A stretch of 64,000 nucleotides of DNA from a bacterium (GTDB lineage Bacteria; Planctomycetota; Phycisphaerae; Phycisphaerales; SM1A02): contig JAPOKA010000008.1 of assembly GCA_029977865.1 (NCBI GenBank), positions 117 to 64,116 on the forward strand, written 5' to 3'. The notes under the pieces are model-generated. The model was not told where the DNA came from, made no database searches, and saw nothing but the letters and a program-made list of their open reading frames with translations. Every line of letters starts with the position of its first letter. Position 1 is the first letter of the stretch. The translations under genes and the position numbers were made by a program. Shown here piece by piece: positions 1 to 7,963 of the stretch.

Positions 1-311
1 GCGACGCGGTGACCCTCCATCAGCCGACTGCGGACCACGAAGTCCTTGAGCGCCTTGTTGAGGAGATGCCCGAGATGGATCGAGCCGTTGGCGTAGGGAG
101 GCCCGTCGTGGAAGACGTAGGGCGGCGCGGTGCGGCGATCCTCCTGAACCGCGGCGTAGAGACCGCCCTCCGACCAGCGCTCGACGGTGAGCGGTTCGTT
201 GCGGGCAAGGTCCGCCCGCATGGGGAAGTCGGTCTTGGGAAGGTTCAACGTGGCCTTGTAGCGGTTGCGTCCGCCGGAGGACTCGCGTTGGGGCTGGGTA
301 GTCTCGCTCAT
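1..311 (-). CDS. ileS: Isoleucyl-tRNA synthetase, N-terminal part (runs off the window)
   Basis: Class I aminoacyl-tRNA synthetase that charges tRNA-Ile in the cytoplasm. Only the first 103 codons are present. Translation from the ATG at 311 gives an N-terminus with the nucleotide-binding signature HDGPPYANGSIHLGH, in which HLGH is the class I HIGH motif, followed by LNKALKDFVVRSR, the wording expected of IleS rather than ValS or LeuS. The spacing from the start to the HIGH motif (about 75 residues) fits the family. The gene lies 28 nt downstream of a 60-codon gene on the same strand. The editing domain and KMSKS loop lie outside the window. Confidence 0.93.
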   Translation of the reverse strand, partial: MSETTQPQRESSGGRNRYKATLNLPKTDFPMRADLARNEPLTVERWSEGGLYAAVQEDRRTAPPYVFHDGPPYANGSIHLGHLLNKALKDFVVRSRLMEGHRV

Positions 312-339
312 CGGGTGCAGTCGGTCGCGGGTGCCGGAG

Positions 340-522
340 TCAGGTCTCGGGGGTCTCGTCGCCGGGCTTGACGGCCTCGTCGAGATACCGCTGGAAGTCG
401 GACATCTTGTAGCTCACGAAGCAGAAGACGTGGTGCAGGGTGAACCACTCGAGGTCGGCCGGGTCCTTGTCGAGGTCGGCACGGAGTCGGTTGAGTTCGG
501 CGAGCAGGGTTTCGGCCTTCAT
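340..522 (-). CDS. Small hypothetical protein upstream of ileS
   Basis: A 60-residue protein of unknown function. It is leucine- and aspartate-rich at the N-terminus (predicted helix around residues 1-25) with an aromatic centre, WFTLHHVFCFVSYKM, and an acidic, threonine-rich end. No signal peptide is visible and the core is not hydrophobic enough for a clear membrane segment. It sits 28 nt before ileS and 42 nt after the ZIP gene on the same strand, so co-transcription is likely. GC-rich third positions in this frame support coding. No family was recognised. Confidence 0.6.
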   Translation of the reverse strand: MKAETLLAELNRLRADLDKDPADLEWFTLHHVFCFVSYKMSDFQRYLDEAVKPGDETPET

Positions 523-564
523 GTCGTTCCGGAGGTGGCCGCCGAGCGGGCTCGGCGTTTGAGG

Positions 565-1746
<1,182 letters not shown>

Positions 1747-1883
1747 ACGTCGGTCGGGTGAGCGGGTGCACGGCGGGCCGGGGGCCCGCGGTCCACTCCT
1801 TGCCGAGCGACCAGGCCAAAGTGCAGTTCGCGCAGTCGGCCGCGGACCGCCCGGGCGGTGATGACACCTCCCATCGCCGCCGA

Positions 1884-1889
1884 TACACT
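1884..1889 (+). promoter_or_regulatory. -10-like element of tRNA-Ala
   Basis: The hexamer TACACT lies 14 nt before the tRNA. The same hexamer precedes mutS (2053-2058) and tRNA-Arg (55657-55662). No convincing -35 element was seen. Confidence 0.5.
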
Positions 1890-1903
1890 TCTGCCCTCCC
1901 GTT

Positions 1904-1976
1904 GGGGCGGTAGCTCAATTGGGAGAGCGCCTGAATCGCATTCAGGAGGTTGTGAGTTCGATCCTCATCCGCTCCA
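1904..1976 (+). tRNA. tRNA-Ala (anticodon CGC)
   Basis: A complete cloverleaf folds by eye. The acceptor is GGGGCGG/CCGCTCC with the G3:U70 pair that identifies alanine tRNAs. The D-stem is GCTC/GAGC, the anticodon stem CCTGA/TCAGG with loop ATCGCAT (anticodon CGC), and the T-arm has a TTCGATC loop. The discriminator is A and the 3' CCA is not encoded. A TACACT -10-like hexamer lies at 1884-1889, 14 nt upstream, and a strong hairpin terminator follows at 1984. Confidence 0.96.
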
Positions 1977-1983
1977 CTGCGAG

Positions 1984-2014
1984 CGCCCCGCCAGACGGCG
2001 GGGCGTTTGCGTTT
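1984..2014 (+). terminator. Rho-independent terminator after tRNA-Ala
   Basis: A perfect 9-bp GC stem (CGCCCCGCC / GGCGGGGCG) with a 4-nt loop is followed by the T-rich tail TTTGCGTTT. It begins 8 nt after the tRNA and ends before the mutS promoter element, so it separates the two transcripts. Confidence 0.88.
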
Positions 2015-2065
2015 CCGGGCCCCGCAGCGGGTAGTCGGCCGCCCTGGTTCCGTACACTCGATGCC

Positions 2066-4843
2066 GTGAGCCCCACCCCCGCGCCGAGCGAGATGAGCCA
2101 GGCCACCCCGCCCCGCGAGGTGGTCGAGTTGGCCGCAGCGCCGACGGACGGCGACCGCCTGCTCAACACCCTCGACACCCCGGCGATGCGGCAGTTCCGT
2201 CGCTTCAAGGAGGCCCATCCGGGCTGCCTGCTCTTCTTCCGGATGGGCGACTTCTACGAGCTCTTCGGTGAAGACGCCGTGCGAGCCCACAAGGCCCTCG
2301 GCATCACCCTCACCGAACGCACCGCCGGCGTGCCGATGGCAGGCGTGCCGCATCACGCGGCCGAGCAGTACCTGAGACGACTGGTCGAGCAGGGCTTTCG
2401 CGTTGCAGTCGCCGATCAGATGCAGGATCCGAAGGATGCCAAGGGCGTTGTCGACCGCGCGGTGACCCGCGTGGTGACGCCCGGGACGCTCGTCGATGAA
2501 CATCTGCTCGAGGATGCCCGCGCCAATCGAGTCGCTGCCGTCGCCGCACCCGCGGCGAAGTCGCGGGACCCGCGATGGGCGATCGCATCGATCGAGATCT
2601 CGACCGGTTCATTTCGGATCGAGTGGTCGGACGAATCGTCGATCCGCGATCGTCTCGCCCGCCTCGCGCCGCAGGAGTTGCTGATTCCCGTCGACCGCCA
2701 CGGCGCGTGGCCGGAGTGGGCGTGGCTTGGCGTCTCGGGCGACGGCGTGCTGCCCTGCCCTCCGACCGGGCGGCCGAGCTGGACCTTCGAGGCGTCGGAT
2801 GCCGCGAGCACCCTCAAGGAACGTTTCGGAGTCGCCTCGCTCGGCGGCTTCGGCCTCGAGGAAGGCACCACTGCGGTGGCCGCTGCCGGGGCGATCCTGC
2901 GCTATGTCGCGGAGATGTCCGCCGCCGACCACGACTCGGCCGACGCCGACCCGCGGCGGCTCGCCCACCTCGAGCCGCCCCGCGTCGAACGCGAGGGCGA
3001 ACGGCTCGAGATCGATGCGATCGCGCTGCGAGCCCTCGAGGTCGAGCGAACCGTCCGCAGCGGCGGCAGCGAGGGCACGCTCGTCGAGATCATGCAGCGG
3101 GCCCGCACTCCGATGGGCCGTCGCCTCCTTCGCGAGTGGCTCTGCTATCCGCTTGCCAACCTCGAGGCGATTCGAGCCCGACATCGCCGCGTCGCGATCC
3201 TCGTCGACGACCGCCGGCTCGCCGAACGGCTGCGCGGACTCTTCGATCGCATTCAGGATCTGGCCCGCATCGGTGGACGGCTCGGCCTGCGCCGGGCTAC
3301 CCCCCGAGATCTCGCGGCGCTCGCGAAGTCGGTCGAGGCGGCCGGGATGCTCGCAGCGGAACTCCGCGGCGTCGAGGCGTTCGCCAAGGAGACCGCACGG
3401 CTCGACGCGGCGATCGAGCGCCTCGCTCCGGCCTGCCGCGAGACCACCGCGGCGATCGAGGAGAGTCCCCCGCCGCATCTGCGCGAGGGCGGGGCGATCC
3501 GCGACGGCTTCGATGCCGAACTCGACGAGGCGCGGTCGCTCCATCGCGACGGGCACGGCTGGCTTTCGTCCTATCAGGCGAGCCTCGCGGCGCAGACCGG
3601 AATCGCCTCGCTCAAGATCGGCTTCAACCGCGTCTTCGGCTACTACGTCGAAATCACCCACGCCCACCGCGACGCGGCGATCCCCGCCGAATTCGTGCGG
3701 CGTCAGACCCTGAAGAACGCCGAGCGCTACACGACGCCGGAACTCTCCGCCTACGAGTCGAAGGCCCTTGACGCGGAGAGCCGCGCCCTCGACCGCGAGC
3801 GGCAGATCTTCGAGCAGCTGATCTCCCGCTGGGTCGAATCGCTCGCTTCGCTCGCCGAGGTCGCGCGGATGGTCGCCGGCCTCGATGTGATCGCGGGCTT
3901 CGCAGAGATCGCCGCGGTAGGCGCCTGGGTCGAACCCGAGATGATCGACGCACCGGTCCTCGCGATCGAACAGGGTCGTCATCCCGTGCTCGACCGGCTG
4001 CTCCGCGACCGCTTCGTGCCCAACGATTGCCGGCTCGGGATCGCGACCGACGAAGACCCCTCGGGCGCCGCGACGCTCGCGCTCATCACCGGCCCCAACA
4101 TGGCCGGCAAGAGCACCTTCATCCGCCAGGCGGCGCTGCTGGTGCTGCTCGCCCATGCCGGAAGTTTCGTGCCTGCAGATCGCGCGACCATCGGATTGTG
4201 CGATCGGATCTTCACCCGCATCGGCGCGAGCGACGAGTTGCACGGCGGGCAGTCGACCTTCATGGTCGAGATGACCGAGACCGCGAACCTGCTCCGCCAC
4301 GCGACACGCCGGAGTCTCGTCGTCCTCGACGAGATCGGCCGCGGCACCAGCACCCTCGACGGCCTCGCACTGGCGTGGGCGATCGCAGAGACCCTCGGCG
4401 ATCGCGGCTGTCGCACGCTGCTCGCGACGCACTACCACGAGCTCACGCGGCTCGGCGAACGCCATGGCGCGGTCCGCAACCTCAATGTCGCGGTGAGGGA
4501 GTGGGGCGATCGCATCGTGTTCCTGCACCGCATCGAGCCCGGACGCGCCGACCGCAGCTACGGCCTGCATGTGGCACGGCTCGCGGGCGTGCCCGACGGC
4601 ACCGTCGAACGCGCAGAGGCGGTGCTCGGCAGCCTCGAGGTCCGCAGCGGCGAGGCCGATCCGCCGCCGCGGGAAGCGGCACCGCCGAGCCGACGGAAGC
4701 GAGAGGCCAGGGACGAGGCCCCGAGCCTCTTCGATCCCGCCACCCATCCGGTGGTCGAGGCGCTCAAGGCCATCGAAGTCGAGCGGCTCACTCCGCTCGA
4801 GGCGTTCGACCTGGTTCGGCGGCTGCGCGAGCAGGTCGACTAG
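2066..4843 (+). CDS. mutS: DNA mismatch repair protein MutS
   Basis: Mismatch-recognition ATPase. The N-terminal mismatch-binding domain carries the FFRMGDFYELF motif, which contains the Phe-x-Glu mismatch wedge. The connector, lever and clamp domains follow, then the ATPase with Walker A GPNMAGKST (near residue 676), Walker B LVVLDEIGRGTST and the downstream ATHYHELT block. The length, about 925 residues, is normal for the MutS1 family. The start is either GTG 2066, which sits 7 nt after a TACACT hexamer and would give a leaderless mRNA, or ATG 2093; the conserved region begins after both. A longer open frame extends back into the tRNA and is rejected. Confidence 0.96.
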   Translation: MSPTPAPSEMSQATPPREVVELAAAPTDGDRLLNTLDTPAMRQFRRFKEAHPGCLLFFRMGDFYELFGEDAVRAHKALGITLTERTAGVPMAGVPHHAAEQYLRRLVEQGFRVAVADQMQDPKDAKGVVDRAVTRVVTPGTLVDEHLLEDARANRVAAVAAPAAKSRDPRWAIASIEISTGSFRIEWSDESSIRDRLARLAPQELLIPVDRHGAWPEWAWLGVSGDGVLPCPPTGRPSWTFEASDAASTLKERFGVASLGGFGLEEGTTAVAAAGAILRYVAEMSAADHDSADADPRRLAHLEPPRVEREGERLEIDAIALRALEVERTVRSGGSEGTLVEIMQRARTPMGRRLLREWLCYPLANLEAIRARHRRVAILVDDRRLAERLRGLFDRIQDLARIGGRLGLRRATPRDLAALAKSVEAAGMLAAELRGVEAFAKETARLDAAIERLAPACRETTAAIEESPPPHLREGGAIRDGFDAELDEARSLHRDGHGWLSSYQASLAAQTGIASLKIGFNRVFGYYVEITHAHRDAAIPAEFVRRQTLKNAERYTTPELSAYESKALDAESRALDRERQIFEQLISRWVESLASLAEVARMVAGLDVIAGFAEIAAVGAWVEPEMIDAPVLAIEQGRHPVLDRLLRDRFVPNDCRLGIATDEDPSGAATLALITGPNMAGKSTFIRQAALLVLLAHAGSFVPADRATIGLCDRIFTRIGASDELHGGQSTFMVEMTETANLLRHATRRSLVVLDEIGRGTSTLDGLALAWAIAETLGDRGCRTLLATHYHELTRLGERHGAVRNLNVAVREWGDRIVFLHRIEPGRADRSYGLHVARLAGVPDGTVERAEAVLGSLEVRSGEADPPPREAAPPSRRKREARDEAPSLFDPATHPVVEALKAIEVERLTPLEAFDLVRRLREQVD

Positions 4844-5138
4844 CGGCCCGCCTGCGGGCGCTTGCGCCGAGAAGGCCACGAACCCGAGGGGACTCGACAA
4901 GCCCCACGTGTTTCAGGTGCGCTGTGGGGACCCATGTGACCGCGAGGGCAGTCCCATGAACTCCACGAGGCTCATGAGTCCATTGAGGCCTGTCCCCATG
5001 CGCTGATTCCCCGAATTCCCGATGCCCTCAAGCCGACTGCCCGCTGCACACGCGGCAACTCAGATCCGGGTGATCGAATCTCTCGGCTGCGGTCGACGAC
5101 CTGCCCTCGCCCGGCTCGAGAGATCCGGAAGAGCGAAG
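4844..5138. other. Intergenic stretch between convergent mutS and NHL-protein genes
   Basis: About 295 nt without a supported gene. The only structure noted is an 8-bp inverted repeat ATCTCTCG / CGAGAGAT at 5078-5085 and 5117-5124, with a 31-nt loop. No terminator with a T-tract was found. Confidence 0.5.
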
Positions 5139-6215
5139 TCAGCTGCCCTCTTGCTTCGCACCCGACCGTTGCTCGGTGTTGGGCACGAAGAACTCCGGCG
5201 CTCCCGGAAGCTCGCCCACGAAGGTCTCGAGGTCGGCGTCGGGCTTGTCGAGGTCGACCCGCAGGATCGCCTTCTTGTCGCGATCACCGACATAGAGCGT
5301 GCTGCCGTCGATCGCGAGGCCCGACGGCTGATCCGGGCGGTGCTTGCGGCCCTTGAGCACATCGGTGACGGTGCCGTCGGCAGTGCGGCGAAACACCGTC
5401 TTGGCACCGCGATCGGTCACGTAGATCCGTCCCGCCGGGTCCACCACCACCTGGATCGGCTTCTTGAGGCCATGCGAGCGGTCCATCACTGTGTCGACTC
5501 GCCTTCCGGTGGTGCGGTCATAGGCGTACACCGCGGAGGCATCGCGATCGACCACCAGCAGTCGTCCTTGCCCGTCGATCGCGAGTCCGCGCACCACCCG
5601 CAACCCGTCACGCTGCTCGCCATCGCTGCCGATGAAGATGCCATCGCGGGGCGGCGTCACCGCGTTCCAATTCGACTTGACGCCGACCGGCGCCGGAATC
5701 GGCGCGCCCGCGGACGGCGCGTCCAGGCCCGCGAACCAAGTGACGAGATTGGCATCCTGATCGCTCACGAAGACGGTGCCGTCCGGCGCCACCGCGATGT
5801 CGTAGGGATGGATGCGATCGGCGAAGTCGCGGCCGAGGTCTGCGAAGACGTTGACGAAGGCCCGCTTGCCCTCCGCATCCGGGTTGCCGTAGCGGAGAAT
5901 CCCGGGGTCGTCGCTGTAGGCGCTCGCGACGAGCATCGAGCCGTCCTCGAGGAAGGCCATGCCGCGGGGCTCGCGCAACATCGCCCCGCCCGACACGTCC
6001 TTCGCCGAGCAGACGATCACCACCGCACCGCCCTTGGGATCGAGCGCCACCACTGCATTGGCCCCCGAACCGCCGTGCATGGTGAGGTACCACGCGCAGC
6101 GCTCGTGCGGTCCGCCGCCCGAGGAGTCGGCGCTGCCGCCACAGCCGAGCAGCGCCGCCATCGCGGCGGTCATGGCGAGAATTCGATTCCCTCGAGGCCG
6201 GATCGTGGCGTTCAT
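5139..6215 (-). CDS. NHL/six-bladed beta-propeller-type lipoprotein
   Basis: Predicted exported lipoprotein of 358 residues. The start at ATG 6215 gives a basic N-terminus, a hydrophobic stretch and a lipobox ALLGC with Cys25. The mature part shows repeated blade-like units with the pattern 'PxxIAVAPDGTVFVSDxxx', for example YDIAVAPDGTVFVSDQDAN, GLAIDGQGRLLVVDRD, VVVDPAGRIYVTDRG and GLAIDGSTLYVGDRD, as in NHL or SMP-30-like propellers. No catalytic signature is obvious, so its ligand or enzyme activity is unknown. It is transcribed divergently from the DUF4956 gene. Its own promoter is clear: TTGATC, a 16-nt spacer, TACCAT, then only 8 nt to the ATG. Confidence 0.82.
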   Translation of the reverse strand: MNATIRPRGNRILAMTAAMAALLGCGGSADSSGGGPHERCAWYLTMHGGSGANAVVALDPKGGAVVIVCSAKDVSGGAMLREPRGMAFLEDGSMLVASAYSDDPGILRYGNPDAEGKRAFVNVFADLGRDFADRIHPYDIAVAPDGTVFVSDQDANLVTWFAGLDAPSAGAPIPAPVGVKSNWNAVTPPRDGIFIGSDGEQRDGLRVVRGLAIDGQGRLLVVDRDASAVYAYDRTTGRRVDTVMDRSHGLKKPIQVVVDPAGRIYVTDRGAKTVFRRTADGTVTDVLKGRKHRPDQPSGLAIDGSTLYVGDRDKKAILRVDLDKPDADLETFVGELPGAPEFFVPNTEQRSGAKQEGS

Positions 6216-6223
6216 GGAGCGGG

Positions 6224-6251
6224 ATGGTAAGTTCCAAGCGGTCCCGATCAA
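6224..6251 (-). promoter_or_regulatory. Promoter of the NHL-type lipoprotein gene
   Basis: On the minus strand, -35 TTGATC (6251-6246) and -10 TACCAT (6229-6224) are separated by 16 nt. The -10 ends 8 nt before the ATG at 6215, so the mRNA is likely leaderless or nearly so. Confidence 0.55.
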
Positions 6252-6278
6252 GAGTCCGCCCCACGCCTGAGAGCCTCA

Positions 6279-7055
6279 ATGTCGAACCTCGCCCCTCTTC
6301 CGCTCGTGCTGCTCGAATCGGGACGCAGCGTCGCCGAGTTGTTCAGCACTTCCGGCAAGGACGGGGGCATTCCCGACTCCGCCTACGAGCGGCTGATGAT
6401 GCCGCTGCATCAGCTCGCCAACGGCTGGATCATCCTGGAGCTGGTCCTTGGGTTCGCGTTTGCGGTCGGGTGCGCCGCCCTGCTCGCCTGGCATCCCCAC
6501 CACGTCCGCGGAGTCGGCACGGCGGATCGCTTCCGCGAGCGCCGCATCCTGCTCATGATCGCGGTGGTCGGCGTGGTGGTCGCGCAGATCGTCGCGGTGG
6601 AACCGTCGATGGCGCTGGTCGTCTTCGGCATCGGCAGCCTCATCCGCTTCCGCACCGTGCTGGCGAATCCGGAGATCACCGCCAAGGGCATCATGGTGGT
6701 GGTGATCGGCCTCGCCTGCGGACTCAGCCTCTTCCCGCTCGCAGTGCTGCTGACCGCCGCCGCGTGGGGTCTGCTCTGGTTCATCGACCGCAAGGTCGTC
6801 ATGCGGGTCCGGGTCGACCTGCGGAGCGCCCCCGCCTCGACCGACGCAGTCGAGCGCGAGCTCCGCGAGACCTGCCGCCGCTTCGGATACGGACTGCTCG
6901 AGTTCGAACCGATGCGAGATGGTCGGCGTCTCGAGTTGCAGTTGCTGAGCCGCATCGACCGCACCCCCGACTCCGTCGCCGCGGAGGTTCGAACCATGCT
7001 TCCGCACGATCTGCAGGACGCCAAGGTCTCTGCGAAGGTGGCGGTGTCGATCTGA
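6279..7055 (+). CDS. DUF4956-family membrane protein
   Basis: Integral membrane protein of 258 residues with three to four hydrophobic segments at about residues 48-72, 90-108, 110-125 and 137-165, followed by a soluble C-terminal domain of about 85 residues. The signature FGIGSLIRFRTVL, followed by NPEITAKGIMVVVIGLACG, matches the DUF4956 family. Members have no firmly established function and often sit next to polyphosphate or cell-surface genes. A thioredoxin-like gene starts 29 nt downstream on the same strand. The ATG start is supported by the short divergent gap of 63 nt. Confidence 0.78.
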   Translation: MSNLAPLPLVLLESGRSVAELFSTSGKDGGIPDSAYERLMMPLHQLANGWIILELVLGFAFAVGCAALLAWHPHHVRGVGTADRFRERRILLMIAVVGVVVAQIVAVEPSMALVVFGIGSLIRFRTVLANPEITAKGIMVVVIGLACGLSLFPLAVLLTAAAWGLLWFIDRKVVMRVRVDLRSAPASTDAVERELRETCRRFGYGLLEFEPMRDGRRLELQLLSRIDRTPDSVAAEVRTMLPHDLQDAKVSAKVAVSI

Positions 7056-7084
7056 TCCGAGTGCCCTGCGAGAGGAGCGCGTGC

Positions 7085-7672
7085 GTGTCCCCAGCCGAAT
7101 CCGGCCTGCTCGAGGCCATGTTCCTGCATCGAACCTTCGAGGCGGCCCTCTCCTGGGAGGCCTACCTCGCGACCGATCCCGATCGCGCCACCCGCTGGCG
7201 GGAGTTCCACGAGAAGGTCGAACTCGTCGAACCGCAGCGATCGCTGCTCGCGGGCTTCACCCGACGCCTGAACGTGCTCTGCATCTCGGGAATCTGGTGC
7301 GGCGACTGCGTGCAGCAGGGTCCCATGCTCGAACGGATCGCCGCGGCGAGCCCGGAGATCGACCTCCGCTGGGTCGACCGCGACGAGCACGCCGAGCTCG
7401 CGGCGCAGGTCAAGATCAACGCGGGCCTTCGGGTGCCGGTGGTGCTGTTCATGGCCGAGGACTTCGAACTGCTCGGCTGGTACGGCGACCGCACCCTCGC
7501 GCGCTATCGCGCCTTGGCGGCGAAGAACCTCGGACCCTCCTGCCCGGTGCCGGGAGCCCCGGTGCCCCCCGATGAGCTCGCGGCGACGCTGGCCGACTGG
7601 GTGAACGAGTTCGAGCGCTTCCAACTGATGCTGCGGCTCTCGCCGCGGCTGCGACATCGCCACGGAGACTGA
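7085..7672 (+). CDS. Thioredoxin-like protein with CGDC active site
   Basis: A 195-residue thioredoxin-fold protein. The active-site motif is GIWCGDCVQQGPML, with Cys72 and Cys75. It is followed by an acidic beta-strand region (IDLRWVDRDEH) and the cis-proline element LRVPVVLFM. The GTG at 7085 is favoured by a good Shine-Dalgarno AGAGGAG at 7071-7077 with 7-nt spacing; ATG 7118 is the alternative. No signal peptide is present, so it is probably cytoplasmic and acts in thiol-disulfide exchange. It probably shares a transcript with the DUF4956 gene. Confidence 0.82.
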   Translation: MSPAESGLLEAMFLHRTFEAALSWEAYLATDPDRATRWREFHEKVELVEPQRSLLAGFTRRLNVLCISGIWCGDCVQQGPMLERIAAASPEIDLRWVDRDEHAELAAQVKINAGLRVPVVLFMAEDFELLGWYGDRTLARYRALAAKNLGPSCPVPGAPVPPDELAATLADWVNEFERFQLMLRLSPRLRHRHGD

Positions 7673-7963
7673 GCGGCCGCGACGGCGAGCCACGAAGACC
7701 GTGCTGCCAGGCCTCCGTGAGCGAGCGCCGCATCGCGTGAGTTCGCTTCCCCTGACCGGCGAGTCCGCTCCCGAGCGAGCCGGCGAAGCGCACCCGACCG
7801 CGCCGCGGTGGCGAGTCGGTCGATTGTGCCCCCATCGCTTGAGGTCGATTCCCTCGAAGGGTTCCGCTCGCGCCGGCGTTGCGAGGGCTACAACCGTTTG
7901 CTGCTGCCTCCACTCGAGGCCGCCTCGAACCTCTCGCCCCAACGGGCTCCCGGAGGCTCAGAC
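7673..7963. other. Intergenic leader before the di-heme oxidoreductase gene
   Basis: About 290 nt with no supported gene or T-tract terminator. Its end holds a clear Shine-Dalgarno GGAGG (7952-7956) 7 nt before the ATG of the next gene. Confidence 0.5.

Noticed and set aside
1919-2065. MutS start at 1919
   Set aside because: This would begin inside tRNA-Ala and run through its terminator; GTG 2066 or ATG 2093 is far more likely.
5078-5124. Inverted repeat as terminator between mutS and the NHL gene
   Set aside because: The stem is 8 bp with a 31-nt loop and no T-tract; too weak to call.
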